From: an uncultured Sphingomonadales bacterium
Lineage (GTDB): Bacteria; Pseudomonadota; Alphaproteobacteria; Sphingomonadales; Sphingomonadaceae
Reading direction: 5' to 3'
Assembly: GCA_903839675.1 (NCBI GenBank)
Contig: CAIMDB010000025.1
Span: 1-32,744, forward strand
Length of the DNA stretch: 32,744 bases
The notes under the pieces were generated by a model. It saw nothing but the letters and a program-made list of their open reading frames with translations, made no database searches and was not told the origin of the DNA. The number at the start of each line of letters is the position of its first letter. Positions within the stretch are counted from its first letter, which is position 1. This document shows, in pieces, positions 7,611 to 16,330 of the stretch. A program made the position numbers and the translations under genes.

Positions 7611-8795
7611 ATGACCATCGATCCCGTCGTTATCGCCGCGTACGCCCGCACCCCAATGGGGGGCATGCAGGGTGCCTTGTCGTCCGTTCCCGCGACCAAG
7701 CTCGGCTCCATCGCCATCAAGGCCGCTGTCGAGCGCGCCGGTGTTTCGTTGGATGCCATCGATCAGGTGATCATGGGCTGTGTGTTGCCCGGCGCATTGG
7801 GTCAGGCCCCGGCTCGGCAAGCCTCCATCGGCGCGGGTCTTCCGCTGTCCACAGGGGCGACGACCATCAACAAGGTCTGCGGGTCCGGCATGAAGGCAAC
7901 GATGATGGCTGCCGAAGCGATCATCGCGGGCACATCCGATATTGTCGTGGCCGGCGGCATGGAGAGCATGACCAATGCGCCCTATATGCTCACCAAGCAC
8001 CGTTCCGGCGCGCGCCTCGGCCATGACAGCCTGAAGGACTCGATGTTCCTCGACGGGCTCGAAGACGCCTATGAGCCCGGCCGCGCCATGGGCAGCTTTG
8101 CCGAAGAAACCTGCACCGAATATCAGTTCACCCGCGAACAGCAGGATGATTATGCGCTCCGCTCACTCTCCCGCGCCAAGGACGCCATCGCTTCGGGCGC
8201 TTTCACGCGTGAGATCGTGGCCGTCGAAGTTGCCGGCCGGAGCGGCGTGACCGTTGTCGACACCGACGAACAGCCCGGCAATGCCAAGCCGGAGAAAATC
8301 CCGACATTGAAGCCTGCCTTTGCCAAGGACGGCACGATCACCGCCGCCAACGCCTCCTCCATCTCAGACGGTGCCGCCGCCCTCGTTGTGACCAAGGAAA
8401 GCGTGGCAAAGGCACAGGGCCTGCCCATTGCCGCGCGCATCATCGCTTGGGCGACCAACAGTCAGGAACCGGCCAAGTTCACCTCTGCCCCCGTGCCTGC
8501 CATCCGCAAGGTGCTGGAAAAGGCCGGTTGGTCGGTGGACGATGTCGACCTGTTCGAAATCAACGAAGCCTTTGCGATGGTCCCGATGATTGCCATGAAG
8601 GAACTGGGCATCCCTGTTGAAAAGCTCAACGTCAACGGCGGCGCGACGGCGCTTGGCCATCCCATCGGCGCGTCCGGCGCCCGCATTATTGCAACGCTGA
8701 TCGCAGCGCTCCAGAACCGTGGCCTGAAGAAGGGTGTCGCCTCGCTCTGCATCGGCGGCGGTGAAGGCACCGCAATCGCTGTCGAACTGGTCTGA
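7611..8795 (+). CDS. Acetyl-CoA acetyltransferase (thiolase II)
   Basis: 394 residues, the usual thiolase length. The nucleophilic Cys90 lies in NKVCGSGMKA, the catalytic His350 in NGGATALGHPIGASG, and the second Cys380 in ASLCIGGGEG. Enzymes of this type reversibly condense two acetyl-CoA to acetoacetyl-CoA. They serve short-chain degradation, polyhydroxybutyrate or isoprenoid precursor supply. The ATG at 7611 has AAGGA 8 nt upstream and gives the normal family N terminus; an in-frame ATG at 7584 would add nine residues and has no comparable site. No partner reductase or polymerase is adjacent, so the pathway cannot be fixed. It is divergent from the monooxygenase gene. Confidence 0.92.
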   Translation: MTIDPVVIAAYARTPMGGMQGALSSVPATKLGSIAIKAAVERAGVSLDAIDQVIMGCVLPGALGQAPARQASIGAGLPLSTGATTINKVCGSGMKATMMAAEAIIAGTSDIVVAGGMESMTNAPYMLTKHRSGARLGHDSLKDSMFLDGLEDAYEPGRAMGSFAEETCTEYQFTREQQDDYALRSLSRAKDAIASGAFTREIVAVEVAGRSGVTVVDTDEQPGNAKPEKIPTLKPAFAKDGTITAANASSISDGAAALVVTKESVAKAQGLPIAARIIAWATNSQEPAKFTSAPVPAIRKVLEKAGWSVDDVDLFEINEAFAMVPMIAMKELGIPVEKLNVNGGATALGHPIGASGARIIATLIAALQNRGLKKGVASLCIGGGEGTAIAVELV

Positions 8796-8810
8796 AACGC
8801 ACTCGACATT

Positions 8811-8836
8811 GGCGGGCGCAGTTGGCAAGGCCCGCC
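8811..8836 (+). promoter_or_regulatory. Hairpin over the ribosome site of the Mur-ligase gene
   Basis: GGCGGGC (8811-8817) and GCCCGCC (8830-8836) form a perfect 7-bp stem with a 12-nt loop that ends one base before the ATG at 8838. The only Shine-Dalgarno-like AAGG (8827-8830) sits in the loop and stem foot. No T-run follows, so it is not a typical intrinsic terminator. It may limit translation of the downstream gene; that role is inferred. Confidence 0.5.
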
Positions 8837-8837
8837 G

Positions 8838-10208
8838 ATGGTAGTGAAAGACTATTTCTTCTGTGGCATCGGCGGGTCCGGCATGATGCCGCTCGCATTG
8901 ATTGTCGCTGGGCAAGGCCACCGCGTCGCGGGGTCGGACCGTGCGCTCGACCAAGGCCGCACAGCGCCGAAGTTTGACTGGCTGCGCAGCAAGGGCATCG
9001 ACCTTTTTGCGCAGGATGGCAGCGGCATCACGCGGGCCGAACAGATCGTTGTTGCGTCCGCCGCCGTCGAAGACACGGTGCCTGACATCATCGCTGCCAC
9101 CACCGTCGGCGCGCAGCGGATGCGCCGTGCGGATTTGCTCGCTGATCTGTTTAACGGGGCCAAACAGGGTATCGCTGTGGGCGGCACCAGCGGCAAATCC
9201 ACCGTCACTGGCATGATCGGCTGGATCTTCCATGCGCTGGACCGTGACCCGACCGTCATGAACGGCGCCGTAATGAAGAACTTCGCGACACCTGATGCGC
9301 CCTTCGCCAGCGCCCTTGTGGGCGCGGGGGATGCCTTTATCAGCGAAGTCGATGAAAGCGATGGCTCCATCGCGCTCTACACGCCCGATATCGCTGTTCT
9401 GAACAACATCGCGCTCGACCACAAATCGATGGACGAACTGCGCGCGCTCTTTGGTGATTTCATCGGGAAGGCCCGTGTGGCCGTCCTCAATCTCGATAAT
9501 GAAGAGGTCGCCCGTCTACCGCGCGGCAATGCCGTCACCTACTCGCTCGGCGGAACCCCAGCGGACCTGTTGGCCAGCGACGTGACGGAACGCCCGGATG
9601 GCATCGACTTTCTTGTGAATGGCGTGCCCGTTTCGCTCAAAGTCCCCGGACGGCATAATGCGTCCAATGCTTTGGCAGCGCTGGCCGCCGCGACGGCGGC
9701 CGGAATTCCATTGGAAGACGCCGCCCGCGCCCTTGGCAACTTTACCGGCCTCAAGCGCCGCATGGACATTGTCGGCACGGCCAATGGTGTAACGGTGATC
9801 GACGATTTCGGCCACAACCCGGACAAGATTTCAGCGACACTCAACACGTTGCACGCCTTTCCCGGACGGTTTCTGATTTTCTTCCAGCCGCATGGCTATG
9901 GCCCACTCAAACAGATGGGCCGCGAACTGACGACGAGCTTTGCCAATCTCATGTCGGAGGACGACATCCTTATCCTGTGTGACCCCGTCTATTTCGGTGG
10001 AACGGTCGACCGCTCGGTCGGGAGTGAGACGATCGTCGACGGGGTGTCGGCCATGGGCAAGCGCGCGGAGCATTTCGCGAGCCGTGAGGCCTGCGGCGAC
10101 CGGCTGGCCGTTCTTGCCAAGCCCGGCGACCGCATCGTCGTGATGGGCGCGCGAGACGATACGCTGTCCGCCTTTGCCCAATCGATTGCCGAAAGGCTGG
10201 ACCGCTAG
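8838..10208 (+). CDS. Mur ligase family protein (MurC/Mpl-like)
   Basis: 456 residues in the three-domain Mur ligase order: N-terminal UDP-binding GIGGSGM (10-16), central ATP loop GGTSGKST (115-122) with ENDE-like ISEVDESDGS, and a C-terminal ligase domain. MurC adds L-alanine to UDP-MurNAc, whereas Mpl recycles a tripeptide. The usual DDYGHHP or DDFAHHP motif is DDFGHNP here (322-328), so the second His is Asn. MurC is normally in the dcw cluster, which is absent here, so this is probably a paralogue with an altered or recycling substrate. Start ATG follows a hairpin; three bases separate its stop from the lipid kinase gene. Family sure, reaction not. Confidence 0.82.
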   Translation: MVVKDYFFCGIGGSGMMPLALIVAGQGHRVAGSDRALDQGRTAPKFDWLRSKGIDLFAQDGSGITRAEQIVVASAAVEDTVPDIIAATTVGAQRMRRADLLADLFNGAKQGIAVGGTSGKSTVTGMIGWIFHALDRDPTVMNGAVMKNFATPDAPFASALVGAGDAFISEVDESDGSIALYTPDIAVLNNIALDHKSMDELRALFGDFIGKARVAVLNLDNEEVARLPRGNAVTYSLGGTPADLLASDVTERPDGIDFLVNGVPVSLKVPGRHNASNALAALAAATAAGIPLEDAARALGNFTGLKRRMDIVGTANGVTVIDDFGHNPDKISATLNTLHAFPGRFLIFFQPHGYGPLKQMGRELTTSFANLMSEDDILILCDPVYFGGTVDRSVGSETIVDGVSAMGKRAEHFASREACGDRLAVLAKPGDRIVVMGARDDTLSAFAQSIAERLDR

Positions 10209-10211
10209 ACC

Positions 10212-11069
10212 ATGACCGCACGCGTGCAACTTGTCGTCAATCCCGAAGCCGGCGGCTATAGTATCGCCCGCGTGCTGGACCTCCGTGAAGCCTTCCGTCG
10301 ACAGGGCGCCCGTGTGACGCTGGCGCATGTCGGACCGGGGCGTCAGTTGCGGATTGAGGATGACGCCAATCTGCTGGTTGTGGCCGGAGGCGATGGGACG
10401 TTACGCCACGCCGCAATGGCGCTGCTCGCCAGCGGGCGGGAACTGCCGGTCGCTTGTTTTCCGATGGGAACAGTCAATCTGCTGCACCTCGAAATAGGTG
10501 GCCCGACCAATCCTGACGACTTCGCCTATGCCGCCCTCAACCAGGTCAAGGCGCAGGTCCATGTGCCGGCCACCATCAATGGCGAGATGTTTTTCGGCTG
10601 CGCCAGTGTCGGCCCGGATTCGCATGCTGTGGCGGGCGTCTCGCTCAAGCTAAAGGACCGGATCGGGCGCTACGCCTATGTTGTTGCTATGCTGCAGTTT
10701 TTACGCCGGTGGAAACGCCCGCAGCTCACAATCAGGGCGGACGGCAAATCCTATACGTGCGAGGCGGTCTATATCGCCAAGGGCATTTATTATGCCGGGC
10801 CATATACCTTCGCACCCGAAGCCCGGCGGACGGGTGCCAAGCTCCATGTGCTTGCGCTCAAGTCCGCGACCCGAAAGGATTTCTGGCGCTTCATCCGCGG
10901 CGTCATGGCCGGCCGGCCGCTGGAAGACCGCGCGAACCTCATCCCCCTGACCTGCACCGAGCTGGAAATCACCAGCGAAGAGTCTTGGCCCGTACAGGCC
11001 GATGGGGACGATTTGGGGACCTTACCCGTCAAGATCAGCATTTCGGACAAAAGGCTGCGGCTGCACTGA
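10212..11069 (+). CDS. Diacylglycerol/lipid kinase family protein (DAGK catalytic domain)
   Basis: 285 residues. The N-terminal DAGK catalytic domain has VNPEAGG (9-15) and the ATP-binding GGDGTL (59-64). An MGTVNLLH motif (85-92) stands where most relatives have GTxNDFA. The C-terminal half has the beta-sandwich end pattern VQADGDDLG. Family members phosphorylate diacylglycerol, phosphatidylglycerol or sphingoid lipids at the inner membrane. In a sphingolipid-making bacterium a sphingoid substrate is conceivable, but nothing in the sequence proves it. It begins 3 nt after the Mur ligase gene, so the two are probably co-translated. That pairing hints at an envelope role. Confidence 0.85.
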   Translation: MTARVQLVVNPEAGGYSIARVLDLREAFRRQGARVTLAHVGPGRQLRIEDDANLLVVAGGDGTLRHAAMALLASGRELPVACFPMGTVNLLHLEIGGPTNPDDFAYAALNQVKAQVHVPATINGEMFFGCASVGPDSHAVAGVSLKLKDRIGRYAYVVAMLQFLRRWKRPQLTIRADGKSYTCEAVYIAKGIYYAGPYTFAPEARRTGAKLHVLALKSATRKDFWRFIRGVMAGRPLEDRANLIPLTCTELEITSEESWPVQADGDDLGTLPVKISISDKRLRLH

Positions 11070-11153
11070 TCTTCTCGCACTTGGTGGGCCTTGACGCGGG
11101 CGCCGCAATCGCGTCCATTACAAACATATAAAATCCCAGGGAGCGCGAAATTT

Positions 11154-12473
11154 ATGGCCAAGCGTCTGACGCTGTATATCGGCATTGCCTTGGTGCTCGG
11201 CATCATTGTGGGCACCATCGTCAATGCGACTGCCTCGCCCGAGACGATTGAAAGCCTCGTCAAATATCTGGGTCTCGTCACCTTTGCCTTCCTGCGTCTG
11301 ATCAAGATGATCATTGCCCCGCTGGTCTTCGGCACGCTCGTCGCCGGGATCTCACATATGGGGGATACAGCGGCGCTTGGCCGCGTCGGGCTACGCTCCA
11401 TCCTTTGGTTTTTGGGGGCCAGCCTTGTGTCGCTCTCGCTCGGCCTCATCCTTGTGAACCTGTTCCAGCCGGGCGTCGGCATAGGGCTGGAGCTGCCGCC
11501 GGCAAGCGCCGATGCGGGTGTCACGCAAGCCACATTCGATGCCAAGAAGTTCGTCGGCGACATCATTCCGATGTCGATTGTTGACGCGATGGCGACCAAC
11601 ACCATCCTGCAGATCGTCGTCTTCTCCGTCTTCTTCGGCGTTGCGATGACCGCCATTGGAGAGAAGGCCGCTCCCTTGCAAAAAGGCATCGACGCGCTGG
11701 TCGACGTCATGCTGGTGCTGACGGGATATGTGATGCGCTTTGCGCCCTTTGCCGTTTTCGCAGCCGTCTGCGCCGTCGTGTCAGAAGAAGGCCTGTCGAT
11801 CCTTGTCGATTATGCCCGCTTCATCGGCACCTTCTATTTGGGCCTCGCCATCCTGTGGGCGCTGCTCTTGGGCGCAGGCTTCCTCGTTACGGGACCGCGC
11901 ATCCTGCAACTGCCGCGCTATATCAAGGAACCGTTGCTGGTCGCCTTTTCCACGGCCTCGTCCGAAGCGGCCTTCCCGCGCACCTTGGACGCGCTCGACC
12001 GGTTCGGCGTGCCGCGCCGCATCGGCAGCTTCGTCCTGCCGCTCGGCTATTCGTTCAATCTCGACGGCTCAATGATGTACATGACCTTCGCGACGATCTT
12101 CATCGCGCAGGCCTATGGCATTAATCTCACGCTCGGTCAGGAAATCCTGATGCTGCTGACGTTGATGCTGACGTCCAAGGGCATGGCCGCTGTCCCGCGC
12201 GCCAGCCTTGTCGTCATCTCCGCCACGCTTGCCATGTTCGGCATCCCAGAGGCGGGGCTGCTGCTCATCCTCGGGGTCGACCACTTCCTTGATATGGGCC
12301 GCACCGCAACCAACGTCGTCGGCAACACTGTCGCCAGCGTTGTGATCGCCAAATGGGAAGGCGGACTGGATGATCCACAGGCGCCGGAGCTCGACCCGCC
12401 GCACGCCCCGTCTTCAACCCTTGGCACCGCTCATCCGGCCCCACGTGAAGGCGAACCCGGCGGGGTGAGCTGA
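11154..12473 (+). CDS. Dicarboxylate/amino acid:cation symporter (DAACS family)
   Basis: 439 residues from the ATG at 11154, which has a GGGAG stretch about 11 nt upstream; an in-frame ATG at 11091 adds 21 non-homologous residues. Eight membrane segments and two re-entrant loops are expected. Family signatures are the serine-rich FSTASSEAAFPRTL hairpin, LGYSFNLDGSMMYM, and DHFLDMGRTATNVVGNTVASVV near the C terminus. These cover the substrate- and Na+/H+-binding core of GltP/DctA-like carriers. They import glutamate, aspartate or C4-dicarboxylates; which one cannot be told. The 84-nt gap from the lipid kinase gene suggests its own promoter. The last 35 residues are a proline-rich tail of no clear function. 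Confidence 0.9.
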   Translation: MAKRLTLYIGIALVLGIIVGTIVNATASPETIESLVKYLGLVTFAFLRLIKMIIAPLVFGTLVAGISHMGDTAALGRVGLRSILWFLGASLVSLSLGLILVNLFQPGVGIGLELPPASADAGVTQATFDAKKFVGDIIPMSIVDAMATNTILQIVVFSVFFGVAMTAIGEKAAPLQKGIDALVDVMLVLTGYVMRFAPFAVFAAVCAVVSEEGLSILVDYARFIGTFYLGLAILWALLLGAGFLVTGPRILQLPRYIKEPLLVAFSTASSEAAFPRTLDALDRFGVPRRIGSFVLPLGYSFNLDGSMMYMTFATIFIAQAYGINLTLGQEILMLLTLMLTSKGMAAVPRASLVVISATLAMFGIPEAGLLLILGVDHFLDMGRTATNVVGNTVASVVIAKWEGGLDDPQAPELDPPHAPSSTLGTAHPAPREGEPGGVS

Positions 12474-12541
12474 CCGCCCAAGGCTTGACTTGATCCGATC
12501 TGCGTGGGAGCCTTTGACCAATGTCGGGGGGAGTAGCGTAA

Positions 12542-13726
12542 ATGGGTGTCGGCAATCAGGACCAGACGGCGTTTGAATTTCGCGGGGACTGGAAAGAGTT
12601 TTTTCCAATTGCCGCGAGCAATTTGTTGCTCACCTTGGTGACTTTGGGGATCTATCGTTTCTGGGCGACCACGCGGGAGCGACGCTACTTCTGGAGCCAG
12701 ACGCGTTTCATTGACGATACGCTGGAATGGACAGGGACCGGCAAGGAACTGTTCCTAGGTTTCCTGATGGCCATCGTTGCGCTCATTCTTCCCGTCATCG
12801 GGCTGCAGTTCCTTATTCAGGCGTTGATCCTGCAGGGGCAAACCGCGCTTGCGGGTGCGCTGGGCCTTGGCTTTTACGTCGTCCTTCTTTTCCTCGCCGG
12901 CTTTGCGACTTTCCGTGCGCTGCGGTATCGGCTGAGCCGGACGCACTGGCACGGCATTCGCGGTGGCAGCGAAGATCCCGGCTTTCGCTATGGCCTGTCC
13001 TATATCTGGAAAACGCTGGTCGGCGGCCTCGCGCTCGGTCTGCTCATCCCATGGTCGATGACATCGCTTTGGGCCGACCGGTGGAACCAGATGAGTTTTG
13101 GCCCGCACCGCTTTGAAAGCGCACCCGAATGGGGCGGGCTGATGAAGCGGTTTTTGCTGCTGTATCTCGTGCCTGTGGCCGCCGTCATTCTCGGTGTCGT
13201 CGCGGCTGTCTCAAGCGGGGGAGATCCCGGCGGCCTCGGCGCGATGGTCGGGCTGCTGGTCTTGGCTTTCTATGTTGTGCTGCCCTTGCTCGCGCTTGGC
13301 TATTACGCGGCCTTCTTCCGCGAAGTCGTCGACACGCTCAGCCTGACCACGATCAACTTCCAGTTTACCGCGCGCACCAAGGAATGGTTTCTGCTCTTCC
13401 TCGGCAATGCGGGATTGTTCATCCTTGCATTGATAGCAGCGCTCATCCCGATTTCGGCGCTCGGCCTGTTCTCCGGATTTACAGACCTGCAACCAGGGCA
13501 AGACCCGTTTGCACAGAATCCCGGCCTCATCGCAGGCATGGTGCTGGCGCTGATCATTCCTATGAGCCTCGTCGGCCCGTTCATCCGCTATCGCAACTGG
13601 CGCTTCTTCATCCGCAATCTGGAAGCGACCGGCGTGATTGATCTCGATCTGCTCACCCAGTCGCAGACCAAGGTGGGGAGCCACGGCGAAGGATTGTTCG
13701 ACGCGCTCGACATGGGTGCTATGTAA
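12542..13726 (+). CDS. DUF898 (YjgN-like) multi-pass membrane protein
   Basis: 394 residues. The N terminus FEFRGDWKEFFPIAASNLLLTLVTLGIYRFWATTR matches in style the DUF898 opening (F.G...EYF.I...N..L..LTLGIY..W), recurring in a second copy around INFQFTARTKEWFLLFLGN (near 275). About eight membrane segments are predicted. The molecular role of DUF898 is unknown. A strong GGGGGGAG ribosome site precedes the ATG. The M48 protease gene starts 6 nt downstream, and I recall DUF898 and M48 genes being neighbours in many proteobacteria, which suggests a joint membrane quality-control function. That is inference. It heads a four-gene run of overlapping or abutting genes. Confidence 0.85.
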   Translation: MGVGNQDQTAFEFRGDWKEFFPIAASNLLLTLVTLGIYRFWATTRERRYFWSQTRFIDDTLEWTGTGKELFLGFLMAIVALILPVIGLQFLIQALILQGQTALAGALGLGFYVVLLFLAGFATFRALRYRLSRTHWHGIRGGSEDPGFRYGLSYIWKTLVGGLALGLLIPWSMTSLWADRWNQMSFGPHRFESAPEWGGLMKRFLLLYLVPVAAVILGVVAAVSSGGDPGGLGAMVGLLVLAFYVVLPLLALGYYAAFFREVVDTLSLTTINFQFTARTKEWFLLFLGNAGLFILALIAALIPISALGLFSGFTDLQPGQDPFAQNPGLIAGMVLALIIPMSLVGPFIRYRNWRFFIRNLEATGVIDLDLLTQSQTKVGSHGEGLFDALDMGAM

Positions 13727-13732
13727 CCCCGC

Positions 13733-14794
13733 ATGATCCCTGCTTGGCATTATGACGGACAGACGGCGACCCGCTATGAGGTTTACGTCGTGGCACAGGA
13801 CGACGGCCTTCGCCTTGACCTTGGGGAGGGGCGGAGTGACGTCGCGCCTTGGGGTGATCTGTTCTGGATCGACAAGCGCGATGGGGCCTCGGTCTTTGGG
13901 CGCAAGGGCGCAGACGGCTGGCGCGTCGGCATTCCCCTGCCGATGACCGACCTGCTCGTCCGCCGCCTGCCCCCGCAATCACGCTATGGCGGGCTGGTCG
14001 ATAAATTCGGCATCTGGCCTGCCGTCGCCGGATTTACCGCCCTGTCTGCCGCTGTCGTCCTTGTCCTGTGGAAAGCTCCGGACGTCGTCGCCCCCTTGGT
14101 CCCTATGTCATGGGAACAGAAGATGGGCGACGCCATGGTCGGTGATCTGGGCGGGCGCATCTGTGATGGGGCGGAAGGCCAGAAGGCGCTCGACGCGCTC
14201 GTCCGGCGCATTGATCCGGATGCGGCAAACCTGCGCGTCCGCATCGTCAATGTCGATATGGTCAATGCCGCCGCCTTGCCCGGCGGGCAGATCCTGATCT
14301 TCCGTGGCCTGTTGCAGGAAGCGAAGAACCCCGATGAACTGGCGGGCGTGCTCGGTCATGAAATCGGCCATGTCCGCAACCGTGATGTGATGCAGGCGCT
14401 GCTGCGGCAGATGGGGTTGAGCCTGCTGCTTGGTGGCGTTGGCGGCGATGTGGGCGGTGCCCTCAACTCCGCCATCTCAGCCAGCTATTCGCGCGCGGCA
14501 GAATCGCGGGCGGATGACTATGCGATCAACCTGATGCGCACGGCCAATGTCTCCCCCCTGCCCACCGCCGGCTTCTTTGACCGGTTGGCCGCAGATGAAC
14601 GCAAGCTCGGCAAAGGCGCTGTCGCCATGAGCTATATGTCGAGCCACCCCCTCTCGGATGAGCGGCGCAAAGTCTTCCTCGCCAGCGCGCGCAAGGGGGC
14701 TGCTTATGCGCCCGCTGTCACGCCGCAACAATGGCGCGCCATCGTCGATGCCTGCGCCAATGACCCGGATGTGAAAGAAGGCGACCTGTTTTGA
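13733..14794 (+). CDS. M48 family membrane-associated metalloprotease
   Basis: 353 residues. An N-terminal beta-rich soluble segment (1-85) is followed by one membrane helix (about 95-115) and a peptidase domain. The zinc-binding HEIGH motif is at 209-213 (His209, Glu210, His213), with the third ligand Glu257 in ESRADDYA. These are hallmarks of M48 (HtpX/Oma1/BepA-like) gluzincins that degrade misfolded envelope proteins. The position of the single helix suggests a protease domain exposed on one membrane side. The gene follows DUF898 by 6 nt without a clear ribosome site and overlaps the next gene by 4 nt, so translation is likely coupled. Confidence 0.88.
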   Translation: MIPAWHYDGQTATRYEVYVVAQDDGLRLDLGEGRSDVAPWGDLFWIDKRDGASVFGRKGADGWRVGIPLPMTDLLVRRLPPQSRYGGLVDKFGIWPAVAGFTALSAAVVLVLWKAPDVVAPLVPMSWEQKMGDAMVGDLGGRICDGAEGQKALDALVRRIDPDAANLRVRIVNVDMVNAAALPGGQILIFRGLLQEAKNPDELAGVLGHEIGHVRNRDVMQALLRQMGLSLLLGGVGGDVGGALNSAISASYSRAAESRADDYAINLMRTANVSPLPTAGFFDRLAADERKLGKGAVAMSYMSSHPLSDERRKVFLASARKGAAYAPAVTPQQWRAIVDACANDPDVKEGDLF

Positions 14795-15546
14795 GTGACG
14801 AACAAGCGCCGCAATGGCTCCCCCGTGCAAACGGGCTGAAGCTCGCTGTCCGCCATCGCGCCGGCCGGCTGGACAAGCCGACGATCGTCTTCCTACCCGG
14901 CTATGCGTCGGACATGTTGGGCAGCAAGGCCATCGCGCTTGATGCTTGGGCGGCGGACCAAGGCTATGCCATGCTGCGGATCGACTACTCGGGTTGCGGG
15001 GAAAGCGAAGGCGCCTTTGCAGACGGCACGCTGGCCATCTGGCGCAACGATGCGCTGTTCGCGATTGCGCAATTGGTCAAAGGCCCTGTCCTGCTCGTCG
15101 GCTCCTCCATGGGCGGCTGGATTGCGCTGCTGATGGCACAAGCCTTGGGCGCGCCGGCCGCAGCCTTGGTCGGTATCGCTGCCGCGCCGGACTTCACCAT
15201 CTGGGGCTTTACGGATACCGAGAAAGCGACGCTCCAGTCCGATGGAAAGCTGCTGCGCCCGTCCGACTATGGGCCCGAACCGATGTTGACGACGCGCGGC
15301 TTCTGGCAATCGGGGCAGGACAATCTGCTGCTCGACAAGGGCATCGACTATGCGGGGCCGGTCCGGCTGTTGCAGGGACAAAGCGACGACGTGGTGCCTT
15401 GGAACATCGCCCTGCGCACCGCCGAGGCGCTTCGTTCAGACGATGTGCAGGTGACGCTGATCAAAGATGGCGACCACCGCCTCTCGCGCGCGGGAGACAT
15501 TGATCTGCTGATTGGAACTGTGGCGACGTTGATGGAGAGTTTGTGA
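14791..15546 (+). CDS. Alpha/beta hydrolase, ABHD10-like
   Basis: 251 residues. An FLPGYASDMLGSKA block is followed by RIDYSGCGES, the nucleophile elbow GSSMGGW (Ser in the centre), an acid in QSDDVVPW and His in DGDHRLS. The pattern of conserved blocks is strikingly like mitochondrial ABHD10, an acyl-protein thioesterase/glucuronide esterase. The natural substrate in bacteria is not known to me. Translation most likely begins at a TTG (14791) overlapping the TGA of the M48 gene (TTGA), since no ATG or GTG gives the conserved N terminus. It is the third gene of the DUF898-M48 run and overlaps the next by 4 nt. Confidence 0.82.
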   Translation: MSDEQAPQWLPRANGLKLAVRHRAGRLDKPTIVFLPGYASDMLGSKAIALDAWAADQGYAMLRIDYSGCGESEGAFADGTLAIWRNDALFAIAQLVKGPVLLVGSSMGGWIALLMAQALGAPAAALVGIAAAPDFTIWGFTDTEKATLQSDGKLLRPSDYGPEPMLTTRGFWQSGQDNLLLDKGIDYAGPVRLLQGQSDDVVPWNIALRTAEALRSDDVQVTLIKDGDHRLSRAGDIDLLIGTVATLMESL

Positions 15547-16313
15547 TCCTTTTACCCCTGCTCGTTGCTGCCGCTGCGACCACCGCCCCTGCCGCGGACC
15601 AAGCGCGCTTCAAAACCTGTGTGGAGCTGGTCGATACCGACCCGCAGGCCGCGCTCGATTCTGCCGAGAAGTGGCGGATTGAGGGCGGCAATGTGCTCGC
15701 CCGCCAATGCCAGGGGCTAGCTTATGCCGCCCAAGCCCGCTGGCTGTCGGCGATGACCTCCTTCCAACAGGCCGCCGAAGCCGCGCAACAGGCCAAAGAC
15801 AACCGCGCCGCCACGCTCTGGGTGCAGGCCGCAAATTCCGCGCTGGCGGGCGGCGAATTTGTGAAGGCGCGCAGTTTCATTGATGCAGCGCTCATCGAAG
15901 GGACGCTCAAAGGCCCCGAAGCCGGTGAAGCGCATCTCGACCGCGCCCGCGCGCTTGTGGCTGTGGGAGATTTGACCAAGGCCCGCAGCGATCTCGACGC
16001 CGCAGCCAAGCTGGTGCCGCAAGACCCGCTCATCTGGTTGCTTTCGGCGTCCCTCGCGCGGCGTACCGGTGATCTGGACCGCGCCCGCACCGACATTGCG
16101 GAGGCTGCCCGCCTCTCCCCCGATGATGCCTCCGTCGCGCTGGAGGCCGGCAACATCGCCGCCATGATGGGCAATGATGCCGCCGCCCGCACCGCTTGGG
16201 AGGCCGCCGTCAAGATCGCGCCGGAAGGCCCGCAGGGCAAGGCCGCTGCGAAGGCGCTGGAGCAATTTGGTGGGCCTGCGCCCGTGACACTGGAGCCTGC
16301 TGCTCCACGTTGA
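15543..16313 (+). CDS. Secreted TPR-repeat protein
   Basis: 256 residues. A short hydrophobic N terminus (ILLPLLVAAAATTAPA) looks like a signal peptide with cleavage near residue 18. The rest is alanine-rich helical pairs spaced about 34 residues apart with TPR-like features, for example WLSAMTSFQQAAEAA, FVKARSFIDAA, LTKARSDLDAAAKL and LDRARTDIAEAARLSPDDA. It is probably a periplasmic scaffold that binds a partner protein. It starts at GTG within GTGA, overlapping the hydrolase stop by 4 nt. The M48 protease two genes upstream is a natural candidate partner, since some M48 proteins (BepA) carry their own TPR domain; this is inference. Confidence 0.75.
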   Translation: MILLPLLVAAAATTAPAADQARFKTCVELVDTDPQAALDSAEKWRIEGGNVLARQCQGLAYAAQARWLSAMTSFQQAAEAAQQAKDNRAATLWVQAANSALAGGEFVKARSFIDAALIEGTLKGPEAGEAHLDRARALVAVGDLTKARSDLDAAAKLVPQDPLIWLLSASLARRTGDLDRARTDIAEAARLSPDDASVALEAGNIAAMMGNDAAARTAWEAAVKIAPEGPQGKAAAKALEQFGGPAPVTLEPAAPR

Positions 16314-16330
16314 CGCTAAACGTTGTTACC

